Below, piece by piece: positions 1 through 6,247 of a stretch of DNA of 7,777 nt. Origin of the DNA: Hyphomicrobiales bacterium (GTDB lineage: Bacteria; Pseudomonadota; Alphaproteobacteria; Rhizobiales; Afifellaceae). Where the stretch lies: contig JACCSN010000475.1 of the NCBI GenBank assembly GCA_013812985.1, forward strand, positions 1 through 7,777, given 5' to 3'. Positions within the stretch are counted from its first letter, which is position 1; each line of letters starts with the position of its first letter. The notes under the pieces are model-generated. The model made no database searches and was not told the DNA's origin. It saw nothing but the letters and a program-made list of their open reading frames with translations. Position numbers and translations under genes: made by a program.

Positions 1-223
1 AGACGGAGCAGGGGTCGCGCGTATCGACATTGCCGCAGACGGAGCAAAGGCAGACGGCGGCGGCGGCTTCGGCGGTGGCGCGGGCGAGCGGCTCCAAGAG
101 CGCCTCCTTCTTCTTGACGAGGTGCAAGGCGGCCCGTCGGGCGGAGCGGGGGCCAAGGCCCGGCAGCTGCGCCAGAAGCTGGATCAGCCGCTCGATCTCC
201 GGGCCGACGATCGGCTGTCTCAT
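1..223 (-). CDS. recR: Recombination mediator protein RecR, N-terminal 74 residues (cut by window edge)
   Basis: RecR works with RecF and RecO to load RecA on gapped single-stranded DNA in the cytoplasm. The visible part begins [13 protein letters not shown], followed by the helix-hairpin-helix segment [14 protein letters not shown] (about residues 18-31) that binds DNA. It then enters the zinc-finger region, where C60, C63 and C72 are visible in a CxxC-x8-C pattern; the fourth ligand and the TOPRIM domain lie beyond the left edge. The ATG at 223 is chosen because it starts 5 bp after the ybaB stop and fits the family N-terminus; its ribosome binding site is weak (CTGACCCTG upstream), so coupling to ybaB is likely. 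It is the last visible gene of the dnaX-ybaB-recR unit, an order conserved across many bacteria. Identification is firm; only the length is unknown. Confidence 0.95.
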   Translation of the reverse strand, partial: MRQPIVGPEIERLIQLLAQLPGLGPRSARRAALHLVKKKEALLEPLARATAEAAAAVCLCSVCGNVDTRDPCSV

Positions 224-228
224 CAGGG

Positions 229-552
229 TCAGAACGGCAGATTGAGCCCGGCGGGGAGGGACAATCCGGCAGTCAGCTCGCGCATCTTGGCTTCCGCCTG
301 CGCCTCGACCTTGGACTTGGCGTCGCGGGCGGCGGCGACGATGAGATCCTCCAGGATCTCCAGATCGTCCGCCTTGGCGAGCGAGGGGTCGATCTTGACG
401 CTCTTCAGGCCGCCCTTGCCGTCGATAGTCACTTTGACGAGGCCGGCCCCGGAGGCGCCGCTCGCCTCCATGGCCGCGATCTCCTCCTGGAGGCCCTGCA
501 TCTTGTCCTGCAGCTCCTTCGCCTGCTTCATCATCCCCATGAGATCGCGCAT
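229..552 (-). CDS. ybaB: YbaB/EbfC family nucleoid-associated protein
   Basis: This is a small DNA-binding protein of the YbaB/EbfC family, 107 residues, the usual family length. The family forms tweezer-like dimers and binds DNA; a role with DnaX and RecR in replication or repair is inferred from gene neighbourhood only. The N-terminal helix [19 protein letters not shown] (residues 1-19) is the typical Met/Gln/Lys-rich coiled segment. It is followed by [19 protein letters not shown] (about 38-56), the family beta-sheet core, and a C-terminal helix. The ATG overlaps the dnaX stop by one base (TAATG), and GAGG lies just upstream, so translation is probably coupled to dnaX. The stop is 5 bp before recR. 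Nothing unusual is seen. Confidence 0.95.
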   Translation of the reverse strand: MRDLMGMMKQAKELQDKMQGLQEEIAAMEASGASGAGLVKVTIDGKGGLKSVKIDPSLAKADDLEILEDLIVAAARDAKSKVEAQAEAKMRELTAGLSLPAGLNLPF

Positions 553-2339
553 TATCCATCCTCGTCGTGGTCGGTGTCCTTGCTGTCCGGACTCGGAAAG
601 CGCTCGGCGACCTGGTCGGCCAAGAGAGCTGATTCGGCCTGAAAGCCCGTCATCCCAGCCTTCCGGCCGGCCGGCGCGTTCCGGTCCCGCACATTGACAA
701 TCTCCGCTCCGGGGAAACGATCCAGGAGCCTGGCGACGAGCGGGTCGGCCCGCACCTCCGCCATGACGGCTTCGCGGCTCTTCTGGCGGGCTTCGCGGGC
801 CGTCTCGGTCGTCACCTTCTCCTGGCTGATCACGACGATCCAGCGGCGCCCCGTCCAGCCTTGCAGCACCCGGCCGAGGCGCTGCGGCAGCCCGGGATCG
901 GCGTCCGCCGTCAGGGCGATCTCGATCTGGCCCGGCTCGAAGCGGACCGGGCGGACGCAGCGCTCCAGGGCGTTGGCGAGCACGACGTCGCGCTCGGCGC
1001 GGGCGCGGGCGATCACGTCCTCGAAGCGGCGGAGCTCGGGCGGGCTCGCGTCAAGCTCCTGCGGCTCGGGCTCGATCCGGCGCATCGGCGACGATTGCGA
1101 CTGCGCGCGCGGCGAAGGAGCGGGAGCAGGCGCGCGGGCCGGCGGCGGATTGGGCGGCGGCGGCGCATGGGGGCCGGAGGCGGCGAGGAGGCGGATCGCC
1201 TCGTCGGGCGTCGGCAAGTCGGCGGCATGGCAGAGGCGGACCAGCACCATGTCGGCGGCGGCGAGCGGCCGGGAAGCCTGGGCGACCTCGCCGATCCCCT
1301 TCAGGAGCATCTGCCAGGCGCTCGACAGGACGCGCACCGAAAGCGCTTCGGCGAAGAGCGCGCCGCGCACTCGTTCCGTCTCCGACAGCGCGGCCTGGCT
1401 CGCCGCCTTCGGGGCAAGCTTGAGGCGGGTGACGTAATGGGTGAATTCGGCAAGCTCGGTCAGGACGATCGCCGGATCGGCGCCGGTCGCGTGCTGCGCC
1501 TCCAGCTCGCCGAGCGCGGCGGCGGCATCGCCCTTCATCATATGCTCGAACAAATCGACGGTGCGGGCGCGGTCGGCGAGCCCCAGCATGTCCTGGACGA
1601 CCGCCGCGTCCACCCTGCCGGCGCCATGGGCGATCGCCTGGTCGAGGATTGACAGCGCGTCGCGCACGGAGCCTTCGGCCGCGCGGGCGATCTGCCGGAG
1701 GGCTTGCGGCTCGGCCTCGACCGCCTCCGCCGATGCGATCCGGGCCAGGTGGTCGATCAGCGTCGCCGCCTCCACCCGGCGCAGGTCGAAGCGCTGGCAG
1801 CGCGACAGCACGGTGACCGGCACCTTGCGGATCTCGGTCGTGGCGAAGACGAATTTCACATGCGGGGGCGGCTCCTCCAGCGTCTTCAGGAGGCCGTTGA
1901 AGGCCTGCTTGGACAGCATGTGAACCTCGTCGAGGATGTAGACCTTGAAGCGCGCCGAAACCGGCGAATATTGCGCCGAATCGATCACGTCGCGGATGTC
2001 GTCGATGCCGTTATGGGAGGCGGCGTCCATCTCGATCACGTCGGGGTGGCGGCCCTCCATGATGGCGCGGCAATGCACGCCTTCCCGCGCGAGATCGACG
2101 GTCGGGCCGCTCTCGTCGTCGTCGGTCTGGAAGTTCAGCCCGCGGGCGAGGATGCGCGCGGTGGTGGTCTTGCCCACGCCGCGCACGCCGGTCAGCATCC
2201 AGGCATGTGGGATGCGGCCCGCGGCGAAGGCGTTGCGGAGCGTGCGCACCATCGGCTCCTGACCGATCAGGTCGTCGAAGCTCGCGGGCCGGTATTTGCG
2301 GGCCAGCACCCGATAAGCGGCGGATGGGTTTTCGCTCAT
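552..2339 (-). CDS. dnaX: DNA polymerase III subunits tau/gamma (DnaX)
   Basis: DnaX is the ATPase of the clamp loader that opens and loads the beta clamp at primed sites. The 595-residue protein has the AAA+ set: Walker A GVRGVGKT (51-58), Walker B YILDEVH (134-140), sensor 1 ATTE (166-169) and the arginine-finger SRC motif (179-181). A Pro/Ala-rich linker near residues 390-415 leads into a tau-like C-terminal part. The zinc-binding four-Cys insert of E. coli DnaX is replaced by an acidic, Gly/Pro-containing loop (about 71-89) with only C90 left; from memory this is usual in alphaproteobacteria. The ATG at 2339 has GAGG directly upstream (GAGGCC-ATG). No A-rich slippery heptamer for gamma production was recognised. 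It lies about 110 bp downstream of ffs on the same strand, and its stop overlaps the ybaB start. Confidence 0.97.
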   Translation of the reverse strand: MSENPSAAYRVLARKYRPASFDDLIGQEPMVRTLRNAFAAGRIPHAWMLTGVRGVGKTTTARILARGLNFQTDDDESGPTVDLAREGVHCRAIMEGRHPDVIEMDAASHNGIDDIRDVIDSAQYSPVSARFKVYILDEVHMLSKQAFNGLLKTLEEPPPHVKFVFATTEIRKVPVTVLSRCQRFDLRRVEAATLIDHLARIASAEAVEAEPQALRQIARAAEGSVRDALSILDQAIAHGAGRVDAAVVQDMLGLADRARTVDLFEHMMKGDAAAALGELEAQHATGADPAIVLTELAEFTHYVTRLKLAPKAASQAALSETERVRGALFAEALSVRVLSSAWQMLLKGIGEVAQASRPLAAADMVLVRLCHAADLPTPDEAIRLLAASGPHAPPPPNPPPARAPAPAPSPRAQSQSSPMRRIEPEPQELDASPPELRRFEDVIARARAERDVVLANALERCVRPVRFEPGQIEIALTADADPGLPQRLGRVLQGWTGRRWIVVISQEKVTTETAREARQKSREAVMAEVRADPLVARLLDRFPGAEIVNVRDRNAPAGRKAGMTGFQAESALLADQVAERFPSPDSKDTDHDEDG

Positions 2340-2449
2340 GGCCTCAAAGCGCGTGTCCCGCTTGTCCGATGGTCGGGGCGTCGTGCATAGCCGCCCGGCA
2401 TCGTCGGGCGAGCCTAGCGCGGATCGGCTGTCGCGCGGGAGAATAAAGC

Positions 2450-2545
2450 GGGAGGCTGGACGAGCAACCCATGCGGATCTCGTTAGGGCTGCTTCCTTCC
2501 GGACCTGACCCGATTGGCGAGCAGCACGTCCGCCGCCAACCTCCC
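2450..2545 (-). ncRNA. ffs: Small signal recognition particle RNA (4.5S type)
   Basis: This is the RNA of the signal recognition particle, which binds Ffh and targets nascent membrane proteins to FtsY and SecYEG. The 24-nt universal core (GGTCAGG then TCCGGAAGGAAGCAGCC) occupies 2487-2510 on the minus strand and includes the GGAA tetraloop and the Ffh-binding internal loops. The ends close perfectly: 2536-2545 (GGGAGGTTGG) pairs with 2450-2459 (CCAGCCTCCC), a 10-bp stem with one G-U. That gives about 96 nt, the short helix-8 form lacking an Alu domain. A T-rich stretch (TTTATTC, 2441-2447) right after the closing stem could terminate it. It sits between the MerA-like gene and dnaX; ffs upstream of dnaX also occurs in Bacillus (scr). 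The exact ends come from pairing, not data. Confidence 0.93.
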
Positions 2546-2550
2546 TGGAG

Positions 2551-2581
2551 GTTATATCGCCGGGAACGGCGGAGGATTCAA
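2551..2581 (-). promoter_or_regulatory. Probable sigma-70 promoter of ffs
   Basis: On the minus strand TTGAAT (2576-2581) is followed 17 bp later by GATATA (2553-2558), or 19 bp later by TATAAC (2551-2556). Start of transcription would fall near 2545, just where the SRP RNA closing stem begins. The -35 box lies only 8 bp after the stop codon of the MerA-like gene. The spacer contains a small 5-bp GC hairpin (2558-2571, tetraloop) without a T-run, so no convincing terminator separates the mer operon from ffs. Confidence 0.5.
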
Positions 2582-2589
2582 GACGGGAG

Positions 2590-3936
2590 CTAGACCATGT
2601 AGCCGATATCCGAGGCCCCGGTCGGATACGCGAACAGGGTCTCTTTGAGAGCCGCGGCCGTGAGGTTATGCCGGATTGCCAATGCGAATAGGTTTATGAC
2701 CTCATCAACATGCGGCCCGACAAGATGAGCGCCAAGCACGCGGTCGGTCTCGTCCTCCACCAACACCTTGAAGCCATAGACCGGCTCGGCCGCCTGACGG
2801 GCCGTGAACCAGTCGGAGACTTTCTGCGACTGCATACGGAATTTCAGCCCCTGGCGACGCGCATCCGCCTCGCTCAGCCCGACGGCAGCAATCGGCGGGA
2901 TTGTGAAAGCAACGCTCGGCACGCCCCGATAATCTGGCTTATGCTGGTTGCCTGCCAGCATATTCGAGGCCGCCACCTTGGCGTCATGGCTCGATACCGG
3001 CGTGAGCGGCGGCCCCGAACTGGCCACATCACCCGCCGCATAGACGGCCGCGTTGGAGATGCTTTGCAGATATTCGTTGAGCTGCAAACGGCCATCCTCT
3101 ACCGCGATCCCGGCGCGATCTAGGTTAAGCCCGTCAAGGTTCGGCGCACGTCCCGCCGCATGCACGATCAGATCCGCATCGAAGGTCACCGTTTGCCCAT
3201 TCGATGCGGCTTTGACGCGGTATCCGGCGGCGGTGTTTTCAATCCCTTCCACGGCTGTTCCGGTGCGCACGTCGATACCGGCCGCCTGGAACTTCTCCAT
3301 GAGCCAGCCGACCAAATCGCTGTCGAAATGTGTCAGCATGCGCTCGCCCCTCTGCAGGACGATCACTTGCCCACCAGCGCGGGCGGCAATATGGGAGAAC
3401 TCGGCGGCGATATAGCCCCCGCCGACCATGATAATGCGTGTCGGCAGTCCTTGAAGGGCAAGAAACTCCTCGTTTGTGACCAGATGCTCCTCACCTGGAA
3501 TGCCGAGCGCCACGGCCGTTGCCCCTGTGGCAATCAAGATAAACCGGGCTACCAGTGCCGTCCCCTCGACCTCAACGCTGTTCCGGTCGGTGAACCGGGC
3601 CTGTCCATGGAAAGTAGCAACGCCGTTCTTGGCATAGCTTTCTTCATGCTTCGTAGGAACAGGATCGGTGAAGCTTCGCTTGAAGGCGATCAGCTCCGGC
3701 CAGTCAATGTGCGGCGCGCCCGCAACCCCTTTGCCCACCATCCGCCGGGCATGGTCGATGGTCGAGGCCCCGCCGATCAGCATCTTTTTCGGGTCGCAGC
3801 CTCGCAGTGCGCAGGTCCCGCCGAACGGGCGACAGTCGATCACGGCCACGGTCCAGCCAGCCTTGCGGCAGCGCATCGCCGCGACCCGCGCCGCCGTTCC
3901 CGTCCCAATTACGATGAGATCAAATTCCCGCGGCAT
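2590..3936 (-). CDS. MerA-like FAD/NAD(P)H disulfide reductase, shortened form (putative mercuric reductase)
   Basis: This is a cytoplasmic class I pyridine nucleotide-disulfide oxidoreductase of 448 residues, by context reducing Hg(II) or a mercury-thiol adduct. The FAD motif IGTGTAA lies at 10-16, the redox-active disulfide GGTCALRGCDPKK at 39-51 (C42, C47), the NAD(P) motif VGGGYIAAEF at 171-180 and the second FAD motif YAAGDVA at 299-305. Where most relatives have HPTxxE it has Y437-PT, and true MerA also has Tyr there. Two MerA hallmarks are missing: the N-terminal HMA domain, and the C-terminal vicinal Cys pair, since the protein ends only a few residues later (DIGYMV). The ATG at 3936 overlaps the upstream stop (TGATG) and has no clear ribosome binding site, so it relies on coupling. 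It is last in the operon. An alternative is a general thiol or dihydrolipoamide-type reductase; direct Hg(II) reduction is unproven. Confidence 0.88.
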   Translation of the reverse strand: MPREFDLIVIGTGTAARVAAMRCRKAGWTVAVIDCRPFGGTCALRGCDPKKMLIGGASTIDHARRMVGKGVAGAPHIDWPELIAFKRSFTDPVPTKHEESYAKNGVATFHGQARFTDRNSVEVEGTALVARFILIATGATAVALGIPGEEHLVTNEEFLALQGLPTRIIMVGGGYIAAEFSHIAARAGGQVIVLQRGERMLTHFDSDLVGWLMEKFQAAGIDVRTGTAVEGIENTAAGYRVKAASNGQTVTFDADLIVHAAGRAPNLDGLNLDRAGIAVEDGRLQLNEYLQSISNAAVYAAGDVASSGPPLTPVSSHDAKVAASNMLAGNQHKPDYRGVPSVAFTIPPIAAVGLSEADARRQGLKFRMQSQKVSDWFTARQAAEPVYGFKVLVEDETDRVLGAHLVGPHVDEVINLFALAIRHNLTAAALKETLFAYPTGASDIGYMV

Positions 3937-4175
3937 CACGCGCCAACGAATGATTGTGCGCAACAATCTCCTGCGGCCCCGCCTTCCCGTGCGGCCTGGA
4001 TCGGCGGGCACGGCTCCGATCCATAGGAGCAAAACACGCAACAATCCCCCGGAAGCGGCCGGAGCACCTCACCACAGGCTTTGCAGTCGTAAAAGAACTG
4101 GCAGGCATCCGTGGGCATGGCTTCGGCTACCTGGTTGCCACAGTGAGGGCACGTCATCGTCGAACGCGACTGCAT
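3936..4175 (-). CDS. Small Cys-rich GDCCxC-domain protein of mer operons
   Basis: This 79-residue protein has 11 cysteines and is predicted cytoplasmic (no signal or membrane segment). It carries two CxxC pairs resembling a zinc ribbon (C9-PH-C12, C31-KA-C34), then the diagnostic PGDCCVFCSYG block (C45, C46, C49), C56, and a second GDCC (C71, C72) near the end. The family is known from annotation of mercury-resistance loci as GDCCVxC domain (seleno)proteins; here the variable position is Cys codon-encoded, not UGA. Function is not established; metal or mercury binding is inferred. The ATG at 4175 overlaps the merF stop (TGATG) and has AAGGAAAG upstream, which favours it over the internal ATG six codons later. 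Its own stop overlaps the start of the MerA-like gene, so stoichiometric production with both neighbours is likely. Confidence 0.9.
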   Translation of the reverse strand: MQSRSTMTCPHCGNQVAEAMPTDACQFFYDCKACGEVLRPLPGDCCVFCSYGSEPCPPIQAAREGGAAGDCCAQSFVGA

Positions 4176-4390
4176 CAGAAACTTTCCTTCCGTCTGTGAC
4201 GCCGGATGAGCGCCCAGGCCGTGAGCCCAAGAAACAGCACCAGGACCGGTAACAGCACATAGTCGAGCCATGCGAGCCAGGCAGACAGGCCCACCACGCC
4301 GAGCACCAGGACGAGGAGCGGCGTGAAGCAGCAGATCGCGGCGACCGCCGCCCCGGAGATGCCGGTTCGCAAGAGCGTCCGATCGTTCAC
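4175..4390 (-). CDS. merF: Mercuric transport protein MerF, short form
   Basis: MerF is a small inner-membrane protein that passes Hg(II) into the cytoplasm. The 71-residue product has two membrane segments (about 11-33 and 41-61). The first holds the vicinal pair in AICCFTPLLVLVLGVVGLSA (C20, C21), and DYVLLPVL in the second matches plasmid MerF closely. Known MerF is about 80 residues with a second Cys pair in the cytosolic tail; this one stops at RRHRRKESF with no tail cysteines. The start is GTG (4390) overlapping the merP stop by 4 nt (GTGA), with GAGG about 10 nt upstream. The downstream GDCCxC gene overlaps it by one base. Family assignment is firm; transport by a single Cys pair is an inference. 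Confidence 0.92.
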   Translation of the reverse strand: MNDRTLLRTGISGAAVAAICCFTPLLVLVLGVVGLSAWLAWLDYVLLPVLVLFLGLTAWALIRRHRRKESF

Positions 4391-4680
4391 CCGGCGGTAG
4401 CCTCGACCGGCTGCGACGGATACCCCATGTCGGCGGTCGCCGTTGTGAGGGTCGCCACATCAGCCTCTGCGTCATCGAAGGTGACGATGGCTGTTTTGTC
4501 CTCAAAGGACACGTCCGCCCGGATCACGCCTGGAACACCCGCAAGCGTCTGCTCCACGATGTAAGGACACGACGCGCAGGTCATGTTCTCAACCGTGAGC
4601 GTCACGGTTCTCTCGCCTGCGAAGGCCGGGACGGCGGACAGAAAGAGAGCGACCACGCCGGTCATAAGGATGCGTTGCAT
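4387..4680 (-). CDS. merP: Periplasmic mercury-binding protein MerP
   Basis: MerP binds Hg(II) in the periplasm and hands it to MerT or MerF. The 97-residue product has a signal peptide (MQRILMTGVVALFLSAVPAFA, probable cut between A21 and G22), leaving a 76-residue HMA domain. The metal site is ENMTCASCPYIVE with C35 and C38; most MerP have GMTCAAC, so the Asn before Met is a minor change. The ATG at 4680 is chosen because CGGAGGAACAC lies directly upstream. An in-frame ATG at 4698 overlapping the merT stop (ATGA) is possible but has no good Shine-Dalgarno and would add six charged residues ahead of the signal peptide. The stop overlaps the merF GTG by 4 nt. It is the second gene of the operon. 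Confidence 0.95.
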   Translation of the reverse strand: MQRILMTGVVALFLSAVPAFAGERTVTLTVENMTCASCPYIVEQTLAGVPGVIRADVSFEDKTAIVTFDDAEADVATLTTATADMGYPSQPVEATAG

Positions 4681-4694
4681 GTGTTCCTCCGTTT

Positions 4695-5096
4695 TCATGT
4701 TTCGAGCAGCACGGGCGCTGCATAAGGAAAGGCGAGAGCCGCCGCGATAATGGCCGTCGCCGCCCACAGACCTGCCTTAACCAGCCGCTTGGGCAGAGGG
4801 CGGGCGCAAGCGCCTCCCTTTGTGCAGACGGCGTCACGCTTGCGATAGACGAGCCAAAATCCGTAGACGAGCAGCCCGAGCGTGATCACCACAAAGACCG
4901 GTTGGTAGGGCGCGAGCGCTGTCAGGTGGCCGATCCACGCACCACCGGCTCCGACGCTGAAAAGCAGGAGCGGCAGGATGCAGCATGAGGAGGCTGCAAT
5001 CGCCCCCAGGAGCCCGCCGGCCACTGCCAATCGTTGTCCGGCCTGCCCGGATGCCGGATCGACCATTGCTCGCAGGGGTTGGCTTCGTCCGGCCAT
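4695..5096 (-). CDS. merT: Mercuric ion transporter MerT
   Basis: MerT is the inner-membrane Hg(II) importer. The 133-residue product has three predicted membrane segments (about 23-50, 62-84, 106-130). The intramembrane vicinal pair sits in IAASSCCILPLLL (C38, C39) and the second pair in the cytosolic loop DAVCTKGGACAR (C91, C97), both as in Tn21/Tn501 MerT. The N-terminus is about 14 residues longer than in those. The ATG at 5096 is chosen for GAGGG 8 nt upstream and its position about 25 nt below the predicted transcription start; an ATG at 5066 would give a more standard length but has a weaker site. The open frame continues upstream to 5219, but that stretch crosses the operator and has non-coding-like codon use. 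It is the first gene of the operon, 14 bp before merP. Confidence 0.93.
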   Translation of the reverse strand: MAGRSQPLRAMVDPASGQAGQRLAVAGGLLGAIAASSCCILPLLLFSVGAGGAWIGHLTALAPYQPVFVVITLGLLVYGFWLVYRKRDAVCTKGGACARPLPKRLVKAGLWAATAIIAAALAFPYAAPVLLET

Positions 5097-5127
5097 CACA
5101 GTCGCCCTCGGGTCCAGCTCAATGGAC

Positions 5128-5158
5128 AATGTGAGATCTGTAGTCCCTACAGGTTCAA
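5128..5158 (-). promoter_or_regulatory. MerR-type operator/promoter 1 driving merT-merP-merF
   Basis: A perfect dyad CTGTAG-TCC-CTACAG spans 5138-5152. Reading leftward, TTGAAC (5153-5158) abuts the dyad as the -35 box, and 19 bp later lies a poor -10, CACATT (5128-5133). An over-long 19-bp spacer filled by the dyad is the hallmark of promoters that MerR-family activators untwist. Transcription would begin near 5121, about 25 nt before the merT ATG. The sequence resembles CadR/ZntR-type MerR-family operators more than the Tn21 mer operator. Confidence 0.75.
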
Positions 5159-5220
5159 GAGGTATTTCGATCACGCTTTCGCGAGCCGTATCGTGCCGCA
5201 AGGGCCGGGGCGGGTTCACC

Positions 5221-5271
5221 TTGACCGCACGGGGGCCGAGATTCTAGATTCCGTAGTTACTACAGGATCAG
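5221..5271 (+). promoter_or_regulatory. Second MerR-type operator overlapping the merR promoter
   Basis: CCGTAG-TTA-CTACAG (5251-5265) repeats the first operator with one arm mismatch; GAT (5247-5249) and ATC (5267-5269) extend the dyad. Rightward, TTGACC (5221-5226), an 18-bp gap and TAGATT (5245-5250) form a plausible merR promoter starting near 5257, inside the dyad, so MerR bound here should repress its own gene. Leftward, CTGATC (5266-5271), a 19-bp spacer and TAGAAT (5241-5246) form a second possible MerR-activated promoter toward merT. Confidence 0.6.
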
Positions 5272-5282
5272 GGAATGCTTCC

Positions 5283-5678
5283 GTGCAGGATTTCAGCATC
5301 GGGGCGCTGTCGCAGCTTACCGGCGTCAATATCGAGACCGTCCGCTACTACGAGAAGATTGGGCTCTTGCCTGCTCCGCCGCGCACCGAAGGCGGGCACC
5401 GGCTTTACAAGGATGATCACCTCAAGCGGCTCATCTTCATCCGGCGCAGTCGCGAGTTGGGCTTCACGCTTAATGAAATTCGCAATCTACTGGGCCTGGT
5501 CGCAGGCGACTACACATGCGGCGAGGTGCAGGCTGCCGCCCTGAGCCACCTCAGGAGCATTCGTCACAAGATTGCAGACCTGCGTCGGATGGAGCGGACC
5601 CTTGCTGACACGGCTTCCCGCTGCAAGGGCGGAACGGCGCCCGACTGCCCGATCATCGAAGTTTTGAGCCGTGGATAG
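5283..5678 (+). CDS. merR: Hg(II)-responsive MerR-family regulator
   Basis: MerR binds promoter DNA as a dimer, represses without metal and activates transcription when Hg(II) binds. The 131-residue product has the N-terminal winged helix (FSIGALSQLTGVNIETVRYY, 4-23, then EKIGLL; wing RTEGGHRLY, 34-42), a long dimerisation helix (about 81-113) and the metal loop. Three cysteines fit the MerR site: C79 (DYTCGEV), C114 and C122 (SRCKGGTAPDC). The loop is C-x7-C, as in CueR, one residue shorter than Tn501 MerR, while C79 sets it apart from CueR, which has Ser. GTG at 5283 is preferred because AGGGA lies 8 nt upstream. It is divergent from merT, with two operators in the 186-bp gap. Hg specificity is inferred from the cysteines and neighbours; Cd, Pb or Zn response cannot be excluded. 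Confidence 0.92.
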   Translation: MQDFSIGALSQLTGVNIETVRYYEKIGLLPAPPRTEGGHRLYKDDHLKRLIFIRRSRELGFTLNEIRNLLGLVAGDYTCGEVQAAALSHLRSIRHKIADLRRMERTLADTASRCKGGTAPDCPIIEVLSRG

Positions 5679-5795
5679 GGGCGCGTTCATAATAGATGGG
5701 TCACGCAGCGTCGTGAGCGAAACCGCGCGGCTGACGGCTTCTCCGAGCGACGCGCTCGTGGTGGGCAAAGCAACGCTAATCGCAAGAACTTTGTG

Positions 5796-6230
5796 CTAGT
5801 TTGCGGACGCGTCCGCGATTTCGTCATATCCTCCGCCCAGAAACTCGATCAGGCAAAAGCCGTGGCCGAAGGGGTCGGAGAGGAGCGCGAGGTGGCCCCA
5901 TTTGCTGGTCTTGACAGGACCTTCAGGCAATGCCCCCGCGGCAATCGCGCGCTCCAGGGCGGCTTGGATGTCGGCCACCACGAAATCCAGATGCACCGGC
6001 GTCCAGTGGCGGGAATAGGCGCGGGCTTGTGCTGGGGGCTGGCCGGCGGCGGCGGTGAAGGCGGGGCTGGCTGCCGGCTTGGCGAGCAGGTAGATCGGGG
6101 CCGGGCCGCCGTTGAGTTCAACCGCATCGGCGCCGAAGTGGCGGCCGAGGGTCAGGCCGAAGGCGGCCTGGTAGAAGGCGATGGCTTTTTCCAGGTCGTC
6201 GACGTCGATGTTGACGAGGTAGTCGGGCAC
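5796..6230 (-). CDS. VOC (glyoxalase/bleomycin-resistance fold) protein, substrate unknown
   Basis: The 144-residue product has the two beta-alpha-beta-beta-beta modules of the vicinal oxygen chelate superfamily. The first is PDYLVNIDVDDLEKAIAFYQ (2-21) with FYQAAFGLTLGRHFG; the second is VHLDFVVADIQAALERAIAA (79-98), ending in DPFGHGFCLIEF (119-130). Of the usual four metal ligands H80 and E129 are visible, but the N-terminal His position holds N7 (LVNIDV), so metal chemistry may differ from glyoxalase I. The GTG at 6230 has AAGGAG 8 nt upstream and lies 17 bp after the SMR stop, so it is probably the third gene of the leftward HAD-SMR-VOC unit. The TAG stop is 117 bp from the merR stop. A glyoxalase, dioxygenase-like or antibiotic-binding role is possible; I cannot choose. 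Confidence 0.85.
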   Translation of the reverse strand: MPDYLVNIDVDDLEKAIAFYQAAFGLTLGRHFGADAVELNGGPAPIYLLAKPAASPAFTAAAGQPPAQARAYSRHWTPVHLDFVVADIQAALERAIAAGALPEGPVKTSKWGHLALLSDPFGHGFCLIEFLGGGYDEIADASAN

Positions 6231-6247
6231 GGCGCTTGCTCCTTGCG

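Noticed and set aside
694..2390. Several long rightward open frames opposite dnaX
   Set aside because: Arg/Ala/Ser-rich shadows of the dnaX reading frame with no recognisable domain.
2392..2410. 6-bp GC hairpin between ffs and dnaX as a terminator
   Set aside because: There is no T-run on either side, and the distance to the ffs end is about 40 bp; it may be chance in GC-rich sequence.
3160..4026. 288-codon rightward open frame opposite the MerA-like gene
   Set aside because: Antisense shadow; the opposite strand has all the flavoprotein motifs and coupled gene starts.
3936..4505. Longer form (189 codons) of the GDCCxC protein
   Set aside because: The upstream part is an out-of-frame reading of merF and merP; the ATG at 4175 has a ribosome binding site and a TGATG junction.
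5097..5219. 41-residue N-terminal extension of merT starting at a GTG
   Set aside because: It reads through the operator dyad and the predicted promoter, uses unlike codons, and MerT already has a better-supported start at 5096.
5744..5758. Hairpin CGAGCG-ACG-CGCTCG between merR and the VOC gene as a shared terminator
   Set aside because: The 3-nt loop is tight and no T-run follows in either direction.
5487..5768. Leftward 93-codon open frame opposite the merR end
   Set aside because: Overlaps the conserved metal-binding loop of merR on the other strand, and no family is recognised.
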